Positions 22,889-29,237 of a stretch of 43,583 bases of DNA are shown here, in pieces (the stretch's first letter is position 1; each line of letters starts with the position of its first letter). Below the pieces are notes generated by a model, which was not told the DNA's origin, ran no database searches, and saw only the letters and a list, made by a program, of their open reading frames with translations. The DNA is from a virus: the IMG/VR virus record IMGVR_UViG_3300042923_000389, positions 1 to 43,583 of that record. One strand, 5' to 3'. The position numbers were made by a program, and so were the translations under genes.

Positions 22889-23982
22889 CAATCTCGCTCC
22901 TTCGCCACGTAGAATGGGATGAACTCGCCTTTGCACCTTGTAACAGTGCCATCCTCTGACACATGCAATTCGATGATCCAGCCGCCCATATGCGCCGGTA
23001 TTCTTTTGCCCCTCATAAACGGAGTCTGACTTTGGAATGTGCCTGCTTCAAATGCGTGTATGTTGCGATAGAAAAGGTATAGGGCTTTGTGGTGGTGACC
23101 ATTCAAGAGGATGTTCGGCTTCTCTCCGCCGCTCATTGCGTCAATGGTCTTTTGCAGCGTGTATGACAAAGCGTAGCTCGCGCCATCCAGCGGATGGTTG
23201 ACTTCCATCACGCAGTTGGGTGTGAGTAGTACCTTCGCGTTGCTCGTCCCTAAGTAGTGCATATCCTTGCGTTTCTCGGCGATCCTGCGCCCTATGTCGT
23301 GACCACTGTTTTTGATGCTCGAATGATCATGATTGCCAGTGATGAAATGAGTGATGATGCCGTCCCGCTTCGGGTATCGTTCGATCACGTATTCCTCTTG
23401 CTCATCCGACCCCTGCGAGAACACCTCGTATTGGTGTCCTTGGCGCATGTTGACCCCTTCGGTGATATCTCCAGCGTGATATATGTCTTTGGTGCCTTCG
23501 CGTTGGCACAGGTCATAGAACGTCTCCAGGTGTGTTATCTGCTGTTGTTTGCTCGCCAGGTGTGTGTCGCTGACTACTCCGAAGCGAATGATCCTGTCGC
23601 CGTTCCACGCCACCGTGTGGACGTTCTCCTGCGGCACAATCACCTTGCACAGCGTCAGCGCCCCACCCACGTCGTTGATGAGGTACCCATCGTCCCGCAG
23701 GTCATCGATCATCGCCATGATGACGCGCGGCGTTGTGTTGAGAGATTGCGCTATCTCATCAGCCGTCTGCGCTCGCTTGGTGATAGCGGATAAAACGGCA
23801 GAAGGCGATTGCTCTGGCTCCTTCTTGCTGTATTCGCTATGTGATCTCACCACGTGCCTGAGCTTGTCATAGCTCCACCTCACGCCCGTTTCTTTCTCGA
23901 ATGCGTCTTCCATCTGCGTCCACGGCACGTTGCGCCGCAGTTTGAGATCAACTGCTACCTCTCGCATTTGCGCGTCTGTCAC
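22885..23982 (-). CDS. Metallophosphoesterase with N-terminal HTH region
   Basis: This 365-residue protein has a calcineurin-like phosphoesterase core: SDTHLASK (Asp139, His141), HAGDITEG (Asp172), TGNHDHS (Asn217, His218) and NGHHHK (His 296-298). The first 110 residues look like two short winged-helix or HTH parts (PWTQMEDAFEKETGVRWS and TADEIAQSLNTTPRVI), suggesting DNA binding. It could be a DNA repair or nuclease-type phosphoesterase (SbcD/Mre11-like group) or another metal phosphoesterase. It starts the packaging-side operon. No partner of the SbcC type is seen. Confidence 0.82.
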   Translation of the reverse strand: MTDAQMREVAVDLKLRRNVPWTQMEDAFEKETGVRWSYDKLRHVVRSHSEYSKKEPEQSPSAVLSAITKRAQTADEIAQSLNTTPRVIMAMIDDLRDDGYLINDVGGALTLCKVIVPQENVHTVAWNGDRIIRFGVVSDTHLASKQQQITHLETFYDLCQREGTKDIYHAGDITEGVNMRQGHQYEVFSQGSDEQEEYVIERYPKRDGIITHFITGNHDHSSIKNSGHDIGRRIAEKRKDMHYLGTSNAKVLLTPNCVMEVNHPLDGASYALSYTLQKTIDAMSGGEKPNILLNGHHHKALYLFYRNIHAFEAGTFQSQTPFMRGKRIPAHMGGWIIELHVSEDGTVTRCKGEFIPFYVAKERDW

Positions 23983-23986
23983 CGTG

Positions 23987-24211
23987 TCACCTCGCTCGCT
24001 TGTCGACGATCGCGCGGAAATACCACCTGTGAATATCAGCCCGCGCGTCTTGCCCTTTCATCGCCAACCATTCGGCGCCTTTTCCCAAATAGATAAGCGT
24101 CAAGAGTGGAGACACGATGATCATGAAAGGGATGTATGTCAACAAGTTTACGGCGAAAGACTCTCTTTTCCCGTCCCATTGGTTGTATCTGCGATTGCGT
24201 TCAACATCCAT
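23987..24211 (-). CDS. Small membrane protein
   Basis: This 74-residue protein has a polar, Arg-rich N-terminus, a hydrophobic segment near residues 23-45 (NLLTYIPFMIIVSPLLTLIY) and a basic C-terminus (RAIVDKRAR). ATG 24211 follows ACGGAGG at good spacing. It is the first gene after the hairpin-rich gap 24212-24424 and precedes the phosphoesterase by 4 bases. No family is recognised. Confidence 0.6.
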   Translation of the reverse strand: MDVERNRRYNQWDGKRESFAVNLLTYIPFMIIVSPLLTLIYLGKGAEWLAMKGQDARADIHRWYFRAIVDKRAR

Positions 24212-24301
24212 ACCTGCGCCTCCGTAATCGAGCAGCCCGCCCCCGCGTGAACGAGGGCGAGTCGGCGTCGCGCCGTTTTTCTGCTCCAAGATTGGCATAG
24301 C

Positions 24302-24330
24302 AAAAGCCGCCTCAACCGAAGCGGCTTAAA
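24302..24330 (-). terminator. Terminator at the early/late boundary
   Basis: On the minus strand AAGCCGC pairs with GCGGCTT around a ten-base loop, followed by TTTGC. It lies downstream of the gene at 24425-24793 and ends the early transcript before the packaging block. The T-run is short. Confidence 0.6.
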
Positions 24331-24405
24331 AGGTTGGTGAGGTTCATCCTCACACTCGACGCGTTCATCGCGTCTCATCCCACACTTACATAGTAGCATG
24401 GAAAA
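24302..24405 (-). ncRNA. Candidate structured RNA: tandem hairpins with identical loops
   Basis: Between 24405 and 24330 on the minus strand lie two perfect six-base-pair hairpins with the same loop, GACGCG-ATGAA-CGCGTC and GTGAGG-ATGAA-CCTCAC, 4 bases apart. A third GATGA precedes them and the terminator hairpin follows. The region between genes (24212-24424) has no convincing open frame. The repetition suggests a small RNA or a structured 3' leader binding a protein, but a chance cluster is possible. No known RNA class is matched. Confidence 0.4.
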
Positions 24406-24424
24406 TGGTGCCTATATTGCGGAC

Positions 24425-24793
24425 TTACTGCAGAATTGCTAGAAGTGCGGCCTTACATATTGCCTCTGGCGCTGTTTCAACATCAACACATAGAGATGGT
24501 CTAGGACCTTCTGACCCCTGCTTCCAATCCACCCATACCCTCGTTCCTTTGTGGTAACCGCCTTGCTGAATGTTGACAGTGAATACATTCTCCAGCAATC
24601 TGATTGCCTCAAACACCTTCCATGCGTGCCCCATATCGGTTGAATATTGGAAGGCTATCCATGATACTCTGTGTTCAATATCCGGATGACTCCAGAAACC
24701 ACCTTCGGTCGCATACCATCCCATCACTTCTTCAGCAATAAGCATGGTGAGTTCTTGCCCCGGCTTCATGGCTAGGATCTCGTCACGTGTCAT
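24425..24793 (-). CDS. Phage ABA-sandwich domain protein
   Basis: This 122-residue protein begins TRDEILAMKPGQELTMLIAE and continues with a VMGWYATEG element, as in the Phage ABA sandwich family found in phage early regions. It is helical and acidic with scattered aromatic residues. The function of the family is unknown. ATG 24793 lies 6 bases after GGGAGGGG and is preferred over ATG 24799. It is the last early gene before the hairpin-rich gap. Confidence 0.75.
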   Translation of the reverse strand: MTRDEILAMKPGQELTMLIAEEVMGWYATEGGFWSHPDIEHRVSWIAFQYSTDMGHAWKVFEAIRLLENVFTVNIQQGGYHKGTRVWVDWKQGSEGPRPSLCVDVETAPEAICKAALLAILQ

Positions 24794-24814
24794 TCCCATC
24801 CCCTCCCAACGTCA

Positions 24815-25213
24815 TTATACCCTATACCCCATCTTCGCCGCCACCGTCCTGACCAACTCCCGCCGCAGGTCGAAGTATGTCCGCTCGCTCACGTGCATCT
24901 CCATGTGCACCATCTTCCAGTCCCATCCCCTGCGATATCGCAGGTCGAACAGCTCCCGATGCGCCTCTCCCAGCATCAGCATCGCCCCGTCTACCGCTCT
25001 CACCCTGCGCGACATTGCCGCGATCTCGGGACTAGAGATGAGCTTCCCCACCTTCCTCGCTGTTGGGTCGCTGATCCCCGACCGCCCGCCCGCCATTTTG
25101 AGCGGTGTTTCTTCGATGATGTCTGCCTCTAGCTCCGCGAGCTCTCGCTTCGTCTCGTCATACCCGAATAGCTCGCTCTCCACGAATTTGAAGTAGATCC
25201 CCGGCTTGCCCAT
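24815..25213 (-). CDS. ArpU/RinA-type late transcription regulator
   Basis: This 132-residue protein is helical and carries, in its last third (about residues 85-128), a sigma region 4-like helix-turn-helix: HRELFDLRYRRGWDWKMVH, MEMHVSERTYFDLRREL. Such proteins (ArpU, RinA, DUF1492-type) switch on late structural and packaging genes in Gram-positive phages. It lies near the end of the early operon, the usual place. ATG 25213 follows GGTGAGGAG. It would act together with, or in place of, the phage sigma factor at 29234-29971. Confidence 0.8.
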   Translation of the reverse strand: MGKPGIYFKFVESELFGYDETKRELAELEADIIEETPLKMAGGRSGISDPTARKVGKLISSPEIAAMSRRVRAVDGAMLMLGEAHRELFDLRYRRGWDWKMVHMEMHVSERTYFDLRRELVRTVAAKMGYRV

Positions 25214-25222
25214 CTCCTCACC

Positions 25223-25327
25223 TCACATATCTCTGTAAACTTCCGCTACCGCTTCGCCTATCAGCACCACGCCGATGCAGAGCACGATGATGACGCCGCC
25301 CCATCCCACAAGCCCCGCGAACATCAT
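25223..25327 (-). CDS. One-helix membrane peptide (34 residues)
   Basis: A 34-codon gene lies between the zinc-ribbon gene and the ArpU-like gene. Its ATG overlaps the previous TGA (TGATG), and AGGAGG lies about 10 bases upstream. The peptide is almost all hydrophobic (GWGGVIIVLCIGVVLIGEA) with a short acidic and polar tail. Strong translation signals and tight packing indicate a real gene. Function unknown; short membrane peptides of phage early regions often target host membrane enzymes. Confidence 0.6.
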   Translation of the reverse strand: MMFAGLVGWGGVIIVLCIGVVLIGEAVAEVYRDM

Positions 25328-25485
25328 CAGCGTTTCTCCTCCTGCCGCCGCTTACCGTGTTTGTTGCGGTATCTGAACCATCGAACACCACGAATGCCCG
25401 AACACGATTGGCACGGCTCTGCCGTTGGTTTGCAGTAGCGATAGATGCACCCTAGGCACCAGTAATTCTCCCACGCCTTACTCAT
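25327..25485 (-). CDS. Small zinc-ribbon protein
   Basis: This 52-residue protein has four Cys in two pairs, WCLGCIYRYCK and PCQSCSG, a likely zinc-binding fold, and ends in a very basic tail (RNKHGKRRQEEKR). ATG 25485 follows AGGGAG at a good distance and overlaps the previous gene (ATGA). The longer frame to 25578 is a read-in from the neighbour and is not supported. Function unknown; nucleic-acid binding is plausible. Confidence 0.65.
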   Translation of the reverse strand: MSKAWENYWCLGCIYRYCKPTAEPCQSCSGIRGVRWFRYRNKHGKRRQEEKR

Positions 25486-25586
25486 ACCGCCACTCTCCCT
25501 GCATACGCATTGCGCCACAGCACCTTCACGCCGCCCCTGTTGTAATCGATCGCCACCATCCTGCCGCAGTGTGTGCATAGTCTAAT
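25482..25586 (-). CDS. Candidate zinc-finger peptide with ATT start or amber codon
   Basis: In this frame a clear small protein is seen: RLCTHCGRMVAIDYNRGGV and then KVLWRNAYAGRVAV, ending at a TGA that overlaps the next ATG. No ATG, GTG or TTG start precedes LCTHCG. An ATT at 25586 lies 6 bases after AAGGA and could initiate. Alternatively the frame continues upstream through a TAG to an ATG at 25640 with a perfect AAGGAGG, giving a longer zinc protein interrupted by an amber codon. The CxxC pair suggests zinc binding. Confidence 0.45.
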   Translation of the reverse strand: MRLCTHCGRMVAIDYNRGGVKVLWRNAYAGRVAV

Positions 25587-25646
25587 CTGCCGTCCTTGCT
25601 ACATGCCTCGCACCATTGAGTGGGTCCCGCATGTGCAGAGCATCGC

Positions 25647-25961
25647 TTATGCCTCCTTCAACGCTTCACGCGCTTGTTTCACAGTCAATATGCATGGCCC
25701 AAACGCGAAGGCGCCATCGCCGACTTCTCTTGCCCACAACCTTGACGCAGATGACATTACAGCGCCATACCCCCATTCCTCGCACAGAGCCTTGACCAAG
25801 CGATCCTCTGGGTAGTTGGTTGGTGAGTCACTATACGAAATAGCCCCTATTACATCGCGCGCCTTCGCCAGTTTCGCCTTCAGCCTCTCCGCCTCCAGCT
25901 TCCACTCATCCCGCTCGTTCATGATGTTCGCGATCTCCGCGAGTATCTGCTCCTGTGTCAT
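25647..25961 (-). CDS. Unknown early protein with coiled-coil N-terminus
   Basis: This 104-residue protein has a helical, charged N-terminal half (QILAEIANIMNERDEWKLEA, ERLKAKLAKAR) and a less regular C-terminal half with aromatic residues. It overlaps the methyltransferase gene by 4 bases. Phage proteins with this layout are common and uncharacterised. It is part of the early operon; no function is proposed. Confidence 0.6.
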   Translation of the reverse strand: MTQEQILAEIANIMNERDEWKLEAERLKAKLAKARDVIGAISYSDSPTNYPEDRLVKALCEEWGYGAVMSSASRLWAREVGDGAFAFGPCILTVKQAREALKEA

Positions 25962-26398
25962 GCCCCTACCTCCTCGTTGATTGGTCTGAAAACCACAACT
26001 GCCGATGGAAATGGTGCGTTAAACTTTGCCCCGCCGAATTTCAACCGCCCGCGTATAAACCTGATTTCGCCTTTCGCGCAGTAGTCGTGCCACCATCCTG
26101 CGTCTGTCCTCGCAGGAACCAAGCACACAACCGTTGCGCCTTGTCTGCTTGCCTCATACGCTTTGCGGATCCACTCTTTAATCGTCCGGCCGTACGGCGG
26201 GTTCATCCAACACACGCCGCTCCATTCTTGCTTCAATCCGTCAACCTCTGGCGAGTAGTATCGGTGGCACTTGGCGTTCTGCGGCAGAGCGCACACGTCC
26301 AAATCAAAGCCGAACTCTGTATTCAATCTGTCGAATAGCGCCTGTGGCGTCTCCCACACGTCTGTTTTACTCGTCAGGCAAGCGGCAATATCTGCCAT
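25958..26398 (-). CDS. DNA N-6-adenine methyltransferase (phage Dam family)
   Basis: This 146-residue protein has the phage Dam family layout: DVWETPQALFDRLN near residue 13, FDLDVCA, and the catalytic NPPY at 66-69 in WMNPPYGRTI. Further on are VVCLVPARTDAGWWHD and IRFIRGRLKFGG. It would methylate adenine in DNA using S-adenosylmethionine, perhaps protecting phage DNA from restriction. ATG 26398 overlaps the previous stop (TGATG); the 22 extra upstream residues of the open frame are a shadow of that gene. It is the shorter and better-matched of two methyltransferases in this phage. Confidence 0.88.
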   Translation of the reverse strand: MADIAACLTSKTDVWETPQALFDRLNTEFGFDLDVCALPQNAKCHRYYSPEVDGLKQEWSGVCWMNPPYGRTIKEWIRKAYEASRQGATVVCLVPARTDAGWWHDYCAKGEIRFIRGRLKFGGAKFNAPFPSAVVVFRPINEEVGA

Positions 26399-26589
26399 CA
26401 CTCTTCCCCCTTCACTCTCTCGCCTTGCACCGTCACAACCACGTCGCCATTGCCAGCCCATTCAACCTCTGTGATGGCTTTGATCTTGAAAAGGAACCTG
26501 TCGCCAGTTAGCGCCGACACCACAGGCCACCTAGTTCCGCGCTTCGGAAGCGGCTCGCCTTGCTTGACTAGCACCATCTTCTCGTCCAT
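26398..26589 (-). CDS. Small beta-rich unknown protein
   Basis: This 63-residue protein has alternating hydrophobic residues and charged turns (LVKQGEPLPKRGTRWPVVS, FLFKIKAITEVEW, DVVVTVQGERV), like a small beta barrel. ATG 26589 overlaps the RusA stop and lies 7 bases after GAGGAGG. It is packed tightly between RusA and Dam genes and is translationally coupled to both. No family was recognised. Confidence 0.55.
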   Translation of the reverse strand: MDEKMVLVKQGEPLPKRGTRWPVVSALTGDRFLFKIKAITEVEWAGNGDVVVTVQGERVKGEE

Positions 26590-26954
26590 CAACTCGCCTC
26601 CTCAATCGTTATCTCCGCCCTGCCTACCCCTATCCCCATGATCCGCGACCCGTCGTAGCTGATGATGTTGCGGTCGTTGTCGATGATCCCTGCGCGTTCG
26701 AGGATGTCGCTCGTCGCTTGCAGTAGCGATACGAGGTCGGGGCGGCTGCGTTTGTCTGGCATCCAGTACTCCACCCTCACCGCGATTGGTCCTGCGAACC
26801 GTGGGCCGCGATACGTTGACAACTGCCACATGCACGCCTCTTCGTATGCGCGGTACTGCTTCGATTGGATGAGCCTTGGCTTCACGCCGCCGATTAGCTG
26901 CTGGCTGTTCTTCTTGGTGATCGGCCTTCCGGTTAAGGTGATCTCCGCCTTCAT
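26589..26954 (-). CDS. rusA: RusA-like Holliday junction resolvase
   Basis: This 121-residue protein has the RusA opening GRPITKKNSQQ and the acidic catalytic core RSRPDLVSLLQATSDILE followed by GIIDNDRNI, with Asp73, Asp92 and Asp94 likely metal ligands. It cuts branched DNA made during replication and recombination and helps resolve structures before packaging. ATG 26954 overlaps the previous stop (ATGA) and follows GGAGG. It works alongside the SSB and the Sak4-like ATPase of the same operon. Confidence 0.88.
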   Translation of the reverse strand: MKAEITLTGRPITKKNSQQLIGGVKPRLIQSKQYRAYEEACMWQLSTYRGPRFAGPIAVRVEYWMPDKRSRPDLVSLLQATSDILERAGIIDNDRNIISYDGSRIMGIGVGRAEITIEEAS

Positions 26955-27784
26955 GCCCTCGCCTCCGACTTCAACTTCGTCGCCACGATCGCCGGGCGGC
27001 ACCACTCTCGCTGGAACTTCGCCCATTCCATCGCCACATTGCCCTCGGCGTTCCGGTAGAGCATCGCGTATGGGACGAACCCAGCTTTGATCGTGTCTGT
27101 CAGCCGCTTCTCAGCTCGCTCGAATGTGTCGCTAGGGTAGCCAATCAGCACGTAACAACACATGTTATGACTGGTTACCGTGTGCCCGGCCGCCTGAAGA
27201 ATCTTCCCAGCCTGCACGAGCGGCTCGTAGTCATCCGGTGTGTCGTAGGCGAAATACATACGCCTGACTCTAACTTCGCGCAGTAGGTCGGCGTGCCAGG
27301 GCTTGAGTATCTTAGCCTCTAGCCCGCCAGTAAACTCAGGCCGCCGTTCTTGACGTTTCAGCATGGCGAACACCGCCTTAATGTGTTCATCGGAGCAGGC
27401 TAACAAGTTATCATCCAGCACGTTCCACCCATCTGTAATTGGCAACTCTCGCAGTTGGTAGCCCTCGCGTTTTGGCACCGCGCAGAACCAGCAGCGGTTC
27501 GGGCATCCTCGGCTCGTTATCACATAACCGCGCTTCAGATACATGCCAGGGATGAAATCGCCGCCTGGTTCATTGAACGCTGGCCCGCCCATCTTCACCG
27601 GCACCCCTACTGCAGTCCATTGCTCTGCCAGCCACTCGGCGCGCGGTAGATCGTAGGTGAACGCTACCGAGATATGCACCTCATCAATCTCTGGCAATGA
27701 CAGGAGCGGCGGCGCATCAATGAAGGCTAGCGCATCATCAGGTGTCGCTGCAGTGCGACGTGGGAATACGCGCGCAACTTGCAT
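26951..27784 (-). CDS. Phage radical SAM enzyme
   Basis: This 277-residue protein carries the radical SAM cluster motif SRGCPNRCWFC, giving Cys94, Cys98 and Cys101 for a [4Fe-4S] cluster. Upstream is a short alpha/beta part with VHISVAFTYDLPRAEWL and KMGGPAFNEPGGDF that looks like a trimmed cobalamin-binding (B12) domain. Downstream come GGLEAKIL, RRMYFAYDTPDDYEPL and YVLIGYPSD, usual barrel strands. It should cleave S-adenosylmethionine to start radical chemistry; the substrate is unknown. It lies in the DNA-processing operon between Dam/RusA and nucleotide hydrolases, so nucleotide, tRNA or DNA modification is possible. ATG 27784 follows GGGAGG. Confidence 0.88.
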   Translation of the reverse strand: MQVARVFPRRTAATPDDALAFIDAPPLLSLPEIDEVHISVAFTYDLPRAEWLAEQWTAVGVPVKMGGPAFNEPGGDFIPGMYLKRGYVITSRGCPNRCWFCAVPKREGYQLRELPITDGWNVLDDNLLACSDEHIKAVFAMLKRQERRPEFTGGLEAKILKPWHADLLREVRVRRMYFAYDTPDDYEPLVQAGKILQAAGHTVTSHNMCCYVLIGYPSDTFERAEKRLTDTIKAGFVPYAMLYRNAEGNVAMEWAKFQREWCRPAIVATKLKSEARA

Positions 27785-27787
27785 CCT

Positions 27788-28150
27788 CTACCTCCCCATT
27801 GAGCCGAATACTCCGCCTTTGCGCGGCTTGATTTCGCCCTTCATGTCTAGGTCCATGATCAATGTTGCCGTCTCGACCACATGCCTCATCTCCTTGCCCC
27901 TCACACTCTTGGCAATGTCGCGAATGTCCACCCCTGCGCCCCACTGTTGGGTGACACTCGATACTTGCGCGTGTGACCACTGGAAGTCCAAGTCCATCAG
28001 CGCGATGATGCCGTCTTCCGGACGCAAGCGGAAGGTGTCTTTGCACCTGCGCTTTGATCGTTGTGTTATGTCGCCTTGACTCTCAGGCGCGAAGTTGCGC
28101 GTCGCTGACACATTCATACCTTCGGGTGTGCGATCGTTGAACCCAGTCAT
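27788..28150 (-). CDS. HTH-type unknown phage protein
   Basis: This 120-residue protein has a polar N-terminal 40 residues and, in its second half, a pattern of a small helix-turn-helix: WSHAQVSSVTQQWGAGVDIR, DIAKSVRGKEM, then MDLDMKGEIKPRKGGVFG. The last element recurs in small Bacillus-phage proteins of unknown role. ATG 28150 follows AAGGGGA. The open frame extends upstream by 48 residues without support. It stops 3 bases before the radical SAM gene. Confidence 0.6.
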   Translation of the reverse strand: MTGFNDRTPEGMNVSATRNFAPESQGDITQRSKRRCKDTFRLRPEDGIIALMDLDFQWSHAQVSSVTQQWGAGVDIRDIAKSVRGKEMRHVVETATLIMDLDMKGEIKPRKGGVFGSMGR

Positions 28151-28199
28151 GCTTCTGCCATCCCCTTCGTTATCACAACATTGCTCTAGGCGTTTGGCA

Positions 28200-28403
28200 T
28201 TACCTAAAGCAGAACCGTTTCCGAACCTCCTCGGTTTTGATGCACTCGACCTCCGACAGGTTGATGTATGGAAGTCTGCCTTTCTCTTCGCCATAACAGA
28301 TGTTGAGCAGGGTTAGCTGGTTGTCGCTATCTCCTACACGAACACTGTTTGCTTTGGTCTCGACGATGTTGCCGCTCTTGAGGTAGATACTGACCTTGAT
28401 CAC
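28200..28403 (-). CDS. Small unknown early protein
   Basis: This 67-residue protein has beta strands (IKVSIYLKSGNIVETKA, QLTLLNICYG) followed by a short helix. It starts with GTG overlapping the previous stop (GTGA). Small proteins with a VYLKSGN-type opening, possibly SH3-like folds, are frequent in phages and uncharacterised. No function is claimed. Confidence 0.6.
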   Translation of the reverse strand: MIKVSIYLKSGNIVETKANSVRVGDSDNQLTLLNICYGEEKGRLPYINLSEVECIKTEEVRKRFCFR

Positions 28404-28909
28404 TTCGCATCGCTCCCTTCTGCCGCCAGCATCTCGTGCGCCTTGCGCAACTTCTCGCGCAGTTGTGCAACCTCGCCCTGCAAATCCTCGCCCACTGCAT
28501 CACCTGTCGCTAGCGCGAATATCAGTCTACACGTCGCATTTGCTAGGTGATCCTCTGTCTTGTCGCCGGCCAGGTGCTTGTAAACGTGCGTAATTGCGTG
28601 GTTGATGTGATCGGCGGTTGATATGTTCTCCCAGTTGCGCTCGCCGTACTTTGCTTTACCTCTTGCGCTGATCTCCGCGAGGCGTAGCATGACAGACGGA
28701 TCGAAGTCGAGCCATTCATGGTCGAGTTTGCTTTGCTTGCCGCCTTGCTCGTTGGTGATGATCTCCTGCGCGTTGACTTCAAGTTTTGGTGGCAGCTTTG
28801 GTTCCCACTTGGTTCGCTTCTCGTCGCCGAAAATGCCCCTACAATTACAGCATGGTTCTTGAGATATTACCTTTTTTGCATGTTTGCAGTCGCTACAGAA
28901 ATACGCCAT
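28400..28909 (-). CDS. dATP/dGTP diphosphohydrolase-like protein with N-terminal zinc ribbon
   Basis: This 169-residue protein fuses a CSDC...CCNC zinc ribbon (Cys5, Cys8, Cys20, Cys23) to a helical domain with MLRLAEISARGKAKYGERNW and DHINHAITHVYKHLAG, the sequence of the phage dATP/dGTP diphosphohydrolase family (dGTP_diPhyd_N). A helical coiled tail follows. It would lower competing nucleotides or clear them. ATG 28909 follows GGTGGAG directly after the MazG gene. The zinc ribbon is unusual for this family and could target it to nucleic acid or a partner. Confidence 0.78.
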   Translation of the reverse strand: MAYFCSDCKHAKKVISQEPCCNCRGIFGDEKRTKWEPKLPPKLEVNAQEIITNEQGGKQSKLDHEWLDFDPSVMLRLAEISARGKAKYGERNWENISTADHINHAITHVYKHLAGDKTEDHLANATCRLIFALATGDAVGEDLQGEVAQLREKLRKAHEMLAAEGSDAK

Positions 28910-28910
28910 A

Positions 28911-29237
28911 CTACTCCACCCTCTCTCTGCTTGCTTGCGGTGAAAACCCGTCGGGGTAGCGTTTGAGGAGCTTCTCGATGTTGCGCTCCATGACTTCGCT
29001 GAGACTGACGCCATTGAGAGTGGCTAGCTCAGTCAGATACCACAAGCAGTCGCCTAGCTCGTCAGTGACCTTATCGGCGTCATATTCGTGACCGTGATAT
29101 AGCCCTTTCTTCGCCGTGTTGACTAACTCGCCAACCTCCCCAGCGATACCGAGTAGGTAATTGGTGAGTAATTCGTCTGTCGTCAGCTTCGGATTTCTTG
29201 TTCGCCCGGTCAGATTCTGATACACCCTAGCATTCAC
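28911..29237 (-). CDS. MazG-like nucleotide pyrophosphohydrolase
   Basis: This 108-residue protein has the all-alpha NTP pyrophosphatase motif: AGEVGELVNTAKK (Glu34, Glu37) and DELGDCLWYL (Glu60, Asp63), the acidic residues that bind Mg. It breaks NTPs or dNTPs, or ppGpp, to monophosphates plus pyrophosphate. In phages it shapes the nucleotide pool or counters starvation responses. It overlaps the sigma gene by 4 bases and is followed by the dATP/dGTP diphosphohydrolase. Confidence 0.85.
   Translation of the reverse strand: MNARVYQNLTGRTRNPKLTTDELLTNYLLGIAGEVGELVNTAKKGLYHGHEYDADKVTDELGDCLWYLTELATLNGVSLSEVMERNIEKLLKRYPDGFSPQASRERVE

Noticed and set aside
24148-24399. Open frame of 83 codons on the minus strand
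   Set aside because: It runs through the tandem hairpins and terminator and then out of frame through the gene at 23987-24211. No ribosome site and low similarity to protein-like patterns.
24340-24400. Possible hammerhead ribozyme core around GGATGAG-stem-CGAG
   Set aside because: The first conserved bases (CUGAUGA) and the GAA after stem II are not kept (GGAUGA and GAG are seen), and no proper stem I and III are formed.
28400-29237. Possible 2-aminoadenine (Z) genome system, from MazG-like and diphosphohydrolase genes
   Set aside because: No PurZ-like adenylosuccinate synthetase and no phage DNA polymerase are present, so the Z pathway is not supported.
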